This document shows, one piece after another, positions 5,642 to 11,371 of a stretch of DNA of 24,567 bases. The DNA comes from a virus, in the IMG/VR virus record IMGVR_UViG_3300020171_000130, positions 1 through 24,567 of that record. One strand, written 5' to 3'. Under the pieces are notes generated by a model. That model made no database searches, had not been told where the DNA came from, and saw only the letters and a list, made by a program, of their open reading frames with translations. The first letter of the stretch is position 1, and the number at the start of each line of letters is the position of its first letter. A program made the translations under genes and the position numbers.

Positions 5642-5857
5642 ATGAAATCTGAAACAAAAGAAAATATATCAATAGCAATAGGGATTATTATTATAGCTAT
5701 TATTATTTCTGTGGTTATTTTTGGTCTTTTTAGTTTAGTTAGATTTTCTGATAGCGAAAGGGAAAGGTTTAAAATTGAAAGAAAGCAAGAATTTAAAACT
5801 TGTTTAGATAAATCTAATGATATAAATTGGTGTTATGACGAGTTTATTAATAATTAA
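5642..5857 (+). CDS. Single-span membrane protein (71 aa)
   Basis: The ORF encodes 71 residues. After ten polar residues, a long stretch dominated by Ile and Val (about residues 11-34, ending FGLFSLV) forms a transmembrane helix. The soluble tail is charged and carries two cysteines (KTCLDKSND, NWCYDEF) that could form a disulfide if the tail is outside. The ATG follows the previous stop by one base in aataatATG. No family is recognised. Confidence 0.6.
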   Translation: MKSETKENISIAIGIIIIAIIISVVIFGLFSLVRFSDSERERFKIERKQEFKTCLDKSNDINWCYDEFINN

Positions 5858-5863
5858 AATAAT

Positions 5864-5992
5864 ATGAATACAGAAGAACAACCATTTAAACTATGGAGCG
5901 AAACACACCCAGAAGTTAAAAATAAAATAAGAAGAGAATTAAGATGGTTTTATTTTAAAAAATGGATAAAATCATTCTTCAAATTTAAATAA
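5864..5992 (+). CDS. Small basic/aromatic hypothetical protein (42 aa)
   Basis: The ORF encodes 42 residues starting MNTEEQPFKLWSETHPEVK. The C-terminal part (RRELRWFYFKKWIKSFFKFK) is an amphipathic, strongly basic and aromatic helix that could lie on a membrane surface or bind nucleic acid. Its WSETHPEVKNK segment resembles WSDDPEVKKEN in the protein at 1577-1735. The start is aataatATG. Confidence 0.5.
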   Translation: MNTEEQPFKLWSETHPEVKNKIRRELRWFYFKKWIKSFFKFK

Positions 5993-6006
5993 CCTAATAC
6001 AATAAT

Positions 6007-6249
6007 ATGAAAAAAGATAAATTAAAGATAGGTCAATTAGTAATAATTACAAGAAAACCAAATAGAGCAACAGAAGTTGAAGTGGGCGATATTGCGAGTG
6101 AATGTGGATATACTAAAGGCGAACCATTTGGTGGGCAACATCAATTTCATAGTCAAGAACTTATTGATAATGGAAAAGAAAGACCAAATTATTGGGTAGA
6201 ATTTTTAGAACGGGATTGTTATCAATTATTAGAGAGAGCAACCCTCTAA
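6007..6249 (+). CDS. Small beta-type hypothetical protein (80 aa)
   Basis: The ORF encodes 80 residues (MKKDKLKIGQLVIITRKPN...). The N-terminal half resembles a small barrel: a strand-turn-strand LKIGQLVIITRK, then EVEVGDIASECGY. Two His/Gln-rich loops follow (GGQHQFHSQEL), then YWVEFLERDCYQLLERA. It starts in aataatATG after the repeated leader aataacctaatacaat. The family is not recognised. Confidence 0.65.
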   Translation: MKKDKLKIGQLVIITRKPNRATEVEVGDIASECGYTKGEPFGGQHQFHSQELIDNGKERPNYWVEFLERDCYQLLERATL

Positions 6250-6255
6250 CTAACT

Positions 6256-6294
6256 ATGACTACTAATAAGAAACTAACTAATAAAATAATATGA
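6256..6294 (+). pseudogene. 12-codon remnant beginning MTTNK
   Basis: ATG 6256 opens 12 codons (MTTNKKLTNKII) ending in a TGA that overlaps the next ATG as ATGA. Its first 14 bases are the same as the starts of the genes at 5470 and 6637. I read it as a truncated copy of that gene-start sequence, though a tiny coupling peptide for the membrane protein at 6291 is also possible. Confidence 0.35.
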
Positions 6295-6389
6295 ATATAA
6301 TAATAATCGTTCTTCTAGTTATAATTGTGCTTGGGTTAGCCGTTATTGAAAATTTATTAAACAAGATACTTAAACAATTAAACAATTAA
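6291..6389 (+). CDS. Single-span mini membrane protein (32 aa)
   Basis: The ORF encodes 32 residues: an N-terminal transmembrane stretch (MNIIIIVLLVIIVLGLAVI) and a short amphipathic tail (ENLLNKILKQLNN). It starts in an ATGA overlap with the 12-codon ORF at 6256. It is one of several mini membrane proteins in this region. Function is unknown. Confidence 0.45.
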   Translation: MNIIIIVLLVIIVLGLAVIENLLNKILKQLNN

Positions 6390-6398
6390 AAAAATAAT

Positions 6399-6623
6399 AT
6401 GAAATATAATGAAAAAAGAGTTAAAGTTTATAGAGTTAGAATAGATAACGAAACAAAAGATAATTATGCTGAGAATATGACAGGCTATGATATTCTTGCA
6501 ACAACATTTGAAGAAGCCTTTGACGAAGTTAAAAAAAGGTTTTCTACTAAGGATATTAAAGATGGAGATGTTATAGGAGAGATTAAATTATTAACAGCGA
6601 TTGATTATCCTTCTAAATCTTAA
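6399..6623 (+). CDS. Small hypothetical protein (74 aa)
   Basis: The ORF encodes 74 residues starting MKYNEKRVKVYRVRIDNET. A beta strand (VKVYRVRI) is followed by a helix (FEEAFDEVKKRF) and another short strand region (GDVIGEIKLL), so it looks like a compact alpha/beta domain. It starts in aataatATG without a Shine-Dalgarno sequence. The family is not recognised. Confidence 0.65.
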   Translation: MKYNEKRVKVYRVRIDNETKDNYAENMTGYDILATTFEEAFDEVKKRFSTKDIKDGDVIGEIKLLTAIDYPSKS

Positions 6624-6636
6624 CCATCAACCCCCT

Positions 6637-6918
6637 ATGACTACTAATAAGAGAACAACAATACAAAGTATAGAGGAGATAGAAAAAGAGTTTGATAAAA
6701 TATATAATGATGAAAGCCAAAACATTGTTAGAGACTTAAGATTAAAAGATTTTATAAGAACCAAGATAGGAGAGATATTAGATGAAGCGATTGGGGAGGA
6801 GAGAAACAGATACGAAAAGGGAGATTTTTTAGAACACCGAGACGAATATAATCAGGGCTATAATGATAAAAGAGAAGAACTCTTATCCCTAAAACAAAAG
6901 ATAAATAACCAACAATAA
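6637..6918 (+). CDS. Helical acidic hypothetical protein (93 aa)
   Basis: From ATG 6637 the product is 93 residues (MTTNKRTTIQSIEEIEKEFDK...). It is largely helical and charged, with a segment DFIRTKIGEILDEAIGEER typical of small phage proteins of unknown function. The open frame extends upstream, but only with non-ATG codons. The ATG shares the ATGACTACTAATAA sequence with 5470 and 6256, which supports this start. Confidence 0.65.
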   Translation: MTTNKRTTIQSIEEIEKEFDKIYNDESQNIVRDLRLKDFIRTKIGEILDEAIGEERNRYEKGDFLEHRDEYNQGYNDKREELLSLKQKINNQQ

Positions 6919-6919
6919 C

Positions 6920-7465
6920 ATGAAAGATAACCAAGTATATTATCAACAAGGTGGAGGGGACGAGCAATATACCCCAAAATATGGTGTAGAAGTTTTATTG
7001 CCACATATTCAACACTTAAAAGATAAAATAATTTGGTGTCCGTTTGATAAAGAGGATAGTCAGTTTGTAAGGGTTTTAACCGAAAATGGATTTAATGTTG
7101 TATATTCTCACATAGATAGTGGACAAGATTTTTTAGAATATGAACCAGAAAAATGGGATGTTTTAATATCAAATCCTCCTTATAAAAACAAGAGAGTTTA
7201 TTGGGAAAGAGCATTGGACTTGAAAAAACCTTTTGCTTTATTGCTTCCGCTTAATATCCTTTCTGATAGTGTTATAAACACTACGATGCGAGAGCGAGAG
7301 CGAGAGCGAGAGTTTCAGCTTTTAATCCCAAGTCGTAGAATGAGATTTTATAACAACCTAACAGGGGAAACAGGGAATCAACCAACATTTAAAGCCAGTT
7401 ATTTCGGGGTAAACATATTTAAGCAACAAATAATTTTACAAGATATGGATCTAAAATCTAAATAA
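6920..7465 (+). CDS. Dam-like DNA adenine-N6 methyltransferase
   Basis: The 181-residue product has DEQYTP near the N-terminus (14-19), a Rossmann-type stretch (KIIWCPFDKEDSQFV), then the catalytic motif SNPPYKN (84-90). This layout is known from short phage-encoded adenine methyltransferases. It would methylate the N6 of adenine in DNA using S-adenosylmethionine. Residues 124-131 are RERERERE, encoded by four exact copies of CGAGAG (7289-7312). That insertion lies after the helix following motif IV and does not break the frame. It is coupled to the upstream gene with a one-base gap. Together with the C5 and ParB-type methyltransferases it suggests heavy DNA methylation. Target sequence is unknown. 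Confidence 0.8.
   Translation: MKDNQVYYQQGGGDEQYTPKYGVEVLLPHIQHLKDKIIWCPFDKEDSQFVRVLTENGFNVVYSHIDSGQDFLEYEPEKWDVLISNPPYKNKRVYWERALDLKKPFALLLPLNILSDSVINTTMREREREREFQLLIPSRRMRFYNNLTGETGNQPTFKASYFGVNIFKQQIILQDMDLKSK
7289..7312 (+). repeat. Hexanucleotide microsatellite (CGAGAG)x4
   Basis: Four perfect copies of CGAGAG lie inside the Dam-like gene and encode alternating Arg-Glu. As the unit is six bases, gain or loss of copies keeps the frame and changes only the length of a charged loop. Confidence 0.85.
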
Positions 7466-7475
7466 CCCTAATACA

Positions 7476-7592
7476 ATGAGAGAAGCATTTGAATATCTAA
7501 GCCATAAAGAAGCAATGAAGTTTATTAAAGGGATAGTAATTATAATACTCGTAGCTTGGGCAATATCAATTTTAATAACCCTAATACAATGA
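7476..7592 (+). CDS. Single-span mini membrane protein (38 aa)
   Basis: The ORF encodes 38 residues (MREAFEYLSHKEAMKFIKG...), with a polar N-terminal helix and a C-terminal transmembrane stretch (IVIIILVAWAISILITLI). It lies after the Dam-like gene and starts in the leader aataaccctaatacaATG. That leader is repeated at its own 3' end (7574-7590), so the gene is bounded by copies of the same 17-base sequence. Confidence 0.5.
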   Translation: MREAFEYLSHKEAMKFIKGIVIIILVAWAISILITLIQ

Positions 7593-7598
7593 AAGAAA

Positions 7599-7622
7599 CA
7601 GCCGTTGTATCTCAAACGGCTG
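7599..7622 (+). promoter_or_regulatory. Hairpin at the end of the first gene block
   Basis: CAGCCGTT (7599-7606) and AACGGCTG (7615-7622) form an eight-bp stem with an eight-base loop. It lies after the last gene of the first block and about 80 bases before the next promoter. No U-tract follows, so a simple intrinsic terminator is unlikely; RNA end protection or factor-assisted termination is possible. A 25-codon ORF (7589-7666) runs through it and is probably chance. Confidence 0.4.
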
Positions 7623-7692
7623 GTAAGAATTATTCTATTGAAAGGCATACACCTCTTGATATATAGACGATTAAAACATATTTTCATTACAG

Positions 7693-7708
7693 TGTCAAAG
7701 CATTGACA
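7693..7708 (+). promoter_or_regulatory. Operator-like palindrome overlapping a -35 box
   Basis: TGTCAA (7693-7698), AGCA, TTGACA (7703-7708) is a perfect 6-4-6 inverted repeat whose right half is the -35 box of the promoter at 7703-7731. A dimeric repressor could bind here. Alternatively the left half is a -35 box facing left: on the minus strand TTGACA is followed after 17 bases by TTTAAT (plus positions 7675-7670), five of six matches to a -10 box. Confidence 0.45.
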
Positions 7709-7731
7709 ATTAAATAAAAATAGATTATAAT
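7703..7731 (+). promoter_or_regulatory. Perfect-consensus sigma70-type promoter
   Basis: TTGACA (7703-7708), a 17-base spacer and TATAAT (7726-7731) match the consensus at all twelve positions. Transcription should begin near 7738-7740, just before the first arm of the interleaved inverted repeats at 7742. It would drive the HNH gene and possibly the sugar, methyltransferase and terminase genes behind it. A palindrome overlaps the -35 box. Confidence 0.85.
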
Positions 7732-7741
7732 TATAGTATAA

Positions 7742-7793
7742 TCAACTTACGAGCGGAATCCCCAGTTTTACCGTAAGTTGAGCTGGGGATTTT
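7742..7793 (+). promoter_or_regulatory. Interleaved inverted repeats ending in a terminator-like hairpin
   Basis: Arm A (7742-7751, tcaacttacg) is exactly complementary to A' (7772-7781). Arm B (7757-7765, aatccccag) is exactly complementary to B' (7783-7791). The order is A, B, A', B', with spacers of 5, 6 and 1 bases. B/B' is a GC-rich stem running into TTTT then GTT, resembling a weak intrinsic terminator. A/A' would enclose B and act as an anti-terminator. The RNA begins within a few bases of A, so the element forms the extreme 5' end of the transcript. It could be an attenuator for the genes from 7804, or a small RNA of about 55 bases. Confidence 0.65.
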
Positions 7794-7803
7794 GTTAAAC
7801 AAA

Positions 7804-8337
7804 ATGTGGAAAAAAGAATATTCAAGACAACACAGATATTATCTTAAAAATAAGAAAAAGTGTTGCGAAGCTAGTAAAAAATCATTTAACAAAAATAGAG
7901 AGAATAATCTAGCTAAAAAAAGATTGGTTAATAATGAAAGAAGTAAAATAAGGAAAGAAAGATACAGAATATATATGGAAAGTTTTGTAAAAGAACATTA
8001 CCAAGAAATAATGCTCATTAAAACTTTAGGGGAGGCAATAAAGAAAAAGAAAAAATCAATTAGGTCAAAGAAATATTACGCTAGAAAAATGAATGCGAAG
8101 GGTAGTTTTACAACTGAAGAATGGGGAAAATTAAAAAAGAAATACGGATATAAGTGTGCTATATGTGGTAAAAAAGAACCATTCAAAAATCAATATTACA
8201 AATTTTTAGAACAAGATCATATAATTCCATTAATTAAAAAAGGTTCAAGCTTTATTGAAAACATTCAACCAACTTGTCATAAATGTAATTGTTTAAAGAT
8301 GGATAAGATTGACATAAGTTATAATAACGTTGTATAA
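7804..8337 (+). CDS. HNH endonuclease
   Basis: From ATG 7804 the product is 177 residues. The C-terminal domain has CAIC (118-121), QDHIIPL (137-143, with H139 as the likely general base), ENIQPTC (152-158, N153) and CHKCN (158-162). This is the HNH/beta-beta-alpha-metal fold stabilised by zinc through four cysteines. The N-terminal 95 residues are very basic (repeated YxxKNKKK and KKKKK runs) and should bind DNA. Such proteins act as homing nucleases, or as nicking/packaging partners of terminases. It is the first gene behind the promoter at 7703 and follows the switch-like element directly. A TTG at 7792 would add four residues but lies in the hairpin. Confidence 0.85.
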   Translation: MWKKEYSRQHRYYLKNKKKCCEASKKSFNKNRENNLAKKRLVNNERSKIRKERYRIYMESFVKEHYQEIMLIKTLGEAIKKKKKSIRSKKYYARKMNAKGSFTTEEWGKLKKKYGYKCAICGKKEPFKNQYYKFLEQDHIIPLIKKGSSFIENIQPTCHKCNCLKMDKIDISYNNVV

Positions 8338-8369
8338 TTAAGATAATAACAACCACTAAAATAAACATT

Positions 8370-9386
8370 ATGAAGAAAACAACTATAGCTTTAACGGGAA
8401 TTTGTGGCTTTGTGGCTCATCACGTCGCAGAACACATACTCAAAGAGACAGATTGGAATATCATAGGACTTGATAAACTCTCATATTCCAGCAACGGTCT
8501 AGATCGCCTCCGAGACATCAAAGCCTTTAATGAAAACCGAGTAAAGATGTTTTCTGTAGATTTACAATTACCATTAAGTGTAGGAGTAAAACAAGAAATA
8601 GGTGAAGTAGATTATATTTTAAATCTAGCTAGTGAGAGCCACGTAGATAACTCTATAAAAGATCCAGTAAGCTTTACGTTAAACAACGTGAAGCTTGTTT
8701 TAAATATGTTAGAGTGGGCGAGAGAGCTTAAAGGGTTGAAGAAGTTTATTCAGTTCTCAACTGACGAAGTTTTTGGAACAGCCCCAAAAGGAGTTGATTT
8801 TAAGGAAGATGACCCACATAATGCTGGTAATCCTTATTCAGCAAGTAAAGACGCACAGGAGAGTATCTGCAGGGCTTATGCCAATACATACGGACTACCT
8901 ATTAATATAACTAATGCGATGAATATTTTTGGGGAACGTCAGCATCCAGAGAAGTTTATACCTATTTGTATTAGAAAGATTTTAGCAGGAGAAACAATAC
9001 AAATCCACGCTAATAAAGATTTAACAGAATCAGGCAAGAGGCATTATCTACACGCCAGAAACATAGCTCAAGTTATGCAGTTTATATTAGAAAAAACAGA
9101 TGAAGTATTGAATAAGAGCAGTGTTTCAGATGGTTGCTGGAATATAGTAGGAGATAAAGAGGTAGCTAATTCAGATTTAGCGTTGATGATAGGAAAGATA
9201 TTAGGCAAGGAAGCGAAGATAGAACTCGTGTCCTGGCATTTTTCTCGCCCTGGGCATGACCTTAGGTATTCTTTATCAGGTGGAAAACTAAAGAAAGCTG
9301 GTTTTTCATATCCTATTGATTTTGAAAATACACTAAGAAAAACAATAGAATGGAGCATTGCACCAGAAAACAAAAGATGGTTATGA
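8370..9386 (+). CDS. NAD-dependent dTDP-glucose 4,6-dehydratase-like protein
   Basis: The 338-residue product is an extended short-chain dehydrogenase/reductase with RmlB-type motifs. TGICGFVA (9-16) is a variant of the NAD-binding TGGxGFIG. LASESHVDNSI (86-96), STDEVFG (130-136), the catalytic YSASK (156-160), GERQHPEKFIP (188-198) and RPGHDLRYS follow in order. The expected reaction is oxidation of a nucleotide-sugar at C4 with loss of water, giving a 4-keto-6-deoxy sugar. No RmlA, RmlC or RmlD homologue is visible, so the host would have to supply or finish the sugar. Related C4 epimerases cannot be excluded. It overlaps the next gene (ATGA) and opens a sugar-related island. Confidence 0.87.
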   Translation: MKKTTIALTGICGFVAHHVAEHILKETDWNIIGLDKLSYSSNGLDRLRDIKAFNENRVKMFSVDLQLPLSVGVKQEIGEVDYILNLASESHVDNSIKDPVSFTLNNVKLVLNMLEWARELKGLKKFIQFSTDEVFGTAPKGVDFKEDDPHNAGNPYSASKDAQESICRAYANTYGLPINITNAMNIFGERQHPEKFIPICIRKILAGETIQIHANKDLTESGKRHYLHARNIAQVMQFILEKTDEVLNKSSVSDGCWNIVGDKEVANSDLALMIGKILGKEAKIELVSWHFSRPGHDLRYSLSGGKLKKAGFSYPIDFENTLRKTIEWSIAPENKRWL

Positions 9387-10354
9387 AAATAGCACTAATA
9401 ACAGCCGTACACATAACTCCCACGAAAGAGTGGATAAAATCTCTCCCAACAGACATAGATATTATTGTAGTTAACGATGAGTGGAAAGAAAAGGTTGTAA
9501 TAGACAAGCCAAACGTAAAAGTATTCGGATATAAAGAGCAAGAAGAATTACTAGGAGAACATTACGAGTATTTCGCCAAGACCTTTCATAAATCTTCTTC
9601 TATCAAGAACTTCGGAATGTGGTACGCTTACAAACAAGGATACGATTATGTAATAATGATTGATTCTGACTGTAATTGCCCACCTAACTTCGTAAAAGAC
9701 CACATAAGAGCGATACAGAAACGAGGAGAGGGTTGGGAGAACAACATATCAGAGTTCGGAAACCATTTCGCTAGAGGATTCCCTTATTCAGAAAGAGATA
9801 AAGAGATAGTTCTTAATATGGGTATGTGGAAAGGACAAATGGATATTAACGGACAGGATAAGATAGATAACCCAGAACTAGCCAAACCACACGATTATAT
9901 GTGGTATCCAGTAGGAAAAACACAGGTAGCGAATGGAATGATACCGCTTTCTGGGATGAATATAATAATTGCGAGGGACGCAATACCAGCTTATTTCTTA
10001 ATACCTAACTTTGATTATGAAGATTTGAAGTTTAGAAGATGTGATGATATATTCGGAGGGTATATATTCCAAAGGTTAGCTAGATTAAAAGGAGATGTTA
10101 TCTCTTACGGGCAACCACTCGTATATCACGATTCTCCAGTAGTACCAGAAGAAGATGCGAAAGAGGAGGAAGCGATGAATGAGTATGATAAGGAGTTTTA
10201 TGAGCTAGTGGATAATTGTATAAAGAATGTATCGGGAATGGATTATAAATATATGTTTGAGTCTTTTGAAAATTCTTTTGAAATAAAATCACTAGGCACA
10301 AAATACGAAAGTTTAATTAGTAGTTTTAATTGGTGGAAAAATTTATATGAGTGA
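9383..10354 (+). CDS. GT75-like (reversibly glycosylated polypeptide) glycosyltransferase
   Basis: From ATG 9383, which overlaps the dehydratase stop as ATGA, the product is 323 residues. It shows the landmarks of the RGP/UDP-arabinopyranose mutase family: KSSSIKNFGMWYAYKQGYDY (70-89), the metal-binding IDSDC (93-97), RGFPYSERDK, VLNMGMWKG (133-141), SGMNIIIARDAIPA (180-193) and RRCDDIFGGYI (208-218). Family members use UDP-sugars for self-glycosylation or ring interconversion of arabinose. A phage copy next to a nucleotide-sugar dehydratase suggests it makes or transfers an unusual sugar. Substrate cannot be read from sequence. An upstream in-frame extension to about 9350 overlaps the dehydratase and lacks motif support. 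Confidence 0.8.
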   Translation: MKIALITAVHITPTKEWIKSLPTDIDIIVVNDEWKEKVVIDKPNVKVFGYKEQEELLGEHYEYFAKTFHKSSSIKNFGMWYAYKQGYDYVIMIDSDCNCPPNFVKDHIRAIQKRGEGWENNISEFGNHFARGFPYSERDKEIVLNMGMWKGQMDINGQDKIDNPELAKPHDYMWYPVGKTQVANGMIPLSGMNIIIARDAIPAYFLIPNFDYEDLKFRRCDDIFGGYIFQRLARLKGDVISYGQPLVYHDSPVVPEEDAKEEEAMNEYDKEFYELVDNCIKNVSGMDYKYMFESFENSFEIKSLGTKYESLISSFNWWKNLYE

Positions 10355-10523
10355 TACAATAAAATTTAAATTTATAAAAGATTATAAACAATTTAAAAAA
10401 GGAATGTATTTAGAAGTTCCTAATAAAAGATATACTGGACAAACTAAATTAAAAATTATTTATAAAGAATTAGAAGAGATTTTAAAAAATAAAATAATAA
10501 AACAAATAAAACAAGATGTATAA
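10347..10523 (+). CDS. Small basic hypothetical protein (58 aa)
   Basis: The ORF encodes 58 residues (MSDTIKFKFIKDYKQFKKG...), very Lys/Ile-rich, with a predicted C-terminal helix (KIIYKELEEILKNKIIKQIK). It overlaps the GT75-like gene by 8 bases and the next glycosyltransferase gene by 8 bases, linking them in one coupled chain. Its composition is more AT-rich than its neighbours. No family is recognised. Confidence 0.5.
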   Translation: MSDTIKFKFIKDYKQFKKGMYLEVPNKRYTGQTKLKIIYKELEEILKNKIIKQIKQDV

Positions 10524-11370
10524 AGGATATAAAGTAAAAATCGTAACCCCAGCAGGAAGAAAGAAGTATCTATCATTCTTTAAGAAGTTCATCTATCGTA
10601 AAATAGAAGAAGGACTAATTGATAGTTGGGATTTATGGGAAAATACTATAAACCCAGACGACCTTGATTACATAGCCAGTATGGAAGCAGAGAACCCTAA
10701 AGTAAAGATATACCGAATAGACGAACCTATCACACCAACTTGGGAAAGCTACAACGCCTTACAGACACACAAGTTCTTTAAGTTTGCTCACGATGATAAT
10801 ACAATATACATAAGATTAGATGACGATATAGTATGGGTAGAAGAAGGAGCATTAGAAAAGATATGTCAGGCAAGAATAGACCACCCAGACGCTTTTGCTA
10901 TATATCCTAATATTATAAACAGCACAATGTGTACTAGCTGGCATCAAGAAATAGGAGCATTGAGTGAAGAACACGGAGTGGTTAGAAAGGAAGATCCGAA
11001 TGATTTGGATTATGCGTATTTAGATGCTTTTAATTATACTGACAGTGGCTTAATTCAACACATTCACGATACATTCCGTAAGAGATACGAAGAAGGAAGC
11101 TTATCAGCTTATTACTTACCTAGCAAGAGCTTTGATGATTATAAGCATTTCTCAATATGTAGTTTAGCGTGGTGGGGTTCTGATAAGGTAAGCCCTAGCA
11201 GATTAGAAGAATCACAGATGTCTCACGAATTGCCTAAGATATTTAAAAGACCAGTGTGGTTTTCGGGAAATAGTTTAATGGTACATTTTTCGTATCACAC
11301 CCAAAGAGATTATCTAGAGGTTGAAAGAAAAGGAGAATACTTAGATTTTTATAAATCAATAGTTAAATAA
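10516..11370 (+). CDS. Phage glycosyltransferase, GT-A-like
   Basis: The 284-residue product opens with a Rossmann-type strand (VKIVTPAGRKKYLSFF). It carries IYIRLDDDIVWVEEGALEKI (about 97-116), in which the DDD triad fits the metal/nucleotide-sugar DxD motif of GT-A enzymes. The C-terminal part has several Trp/His-rich segments (SLAWWGSD, MVHFSYHTQRDYLE). It probably transfers a sugar to a protein, DNA or glycan acceptor. Family number, donor and acceptor are not clear. It lies between the GT75-like and FkbM genes in a chain of overlaps. Confidence 0.7.
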   Translation: MYKGYKVKIVTPAGRKKYLSFFKKFIYRKIEEGLIDSWDLWENTINPDDLDYIASMEAENPKVKIYRIDEPITPTWESYNALQTHKFFKFAHDDNTIYIRLDDDIVWVEEGALEKICQARIDHPDAFAIYPNIINSTMCTSWHQEIGALSEEHGVVRKEDPNDLDYAYLDAFNYTDSGLIQHIHDTFRKRYEEGSLSAYYLPSKSFDDYKHFSICSLAWWGSDKVSPSRLEESQMSHELPKIFKRPVWFSGNSLMVHFSYHTQRDYLEVERKGEYLDFYKSIVK

Positions 11371-11371
11371 T

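Noticed and set aside
7589-7666. 25-codon ORF
   Set aside because: It runs through a perfect hairpin and lies in a repeated leader; no protein features.
7742-7793. RNA antitoxin of a type III toxin-antitoxin pair
   Set aside because: Promoter, folded RNA and terminator before a gene resemble ToxI-ToxN, but there is a single copy of the RNA and the following gene is an HNH nuclease, not ToxN-like.
9068-9373. Minus-strand ORF of 101 codons
   Set aside because: Antisense to the well-supported dehydratase gene; no motif.
9350-9382. Upstream extension of the GT75-like gene
   Set aside because: It overlaps the dehydratase C-terminus; the ATGA at 9383 gives the expected start MKIALITAVH.
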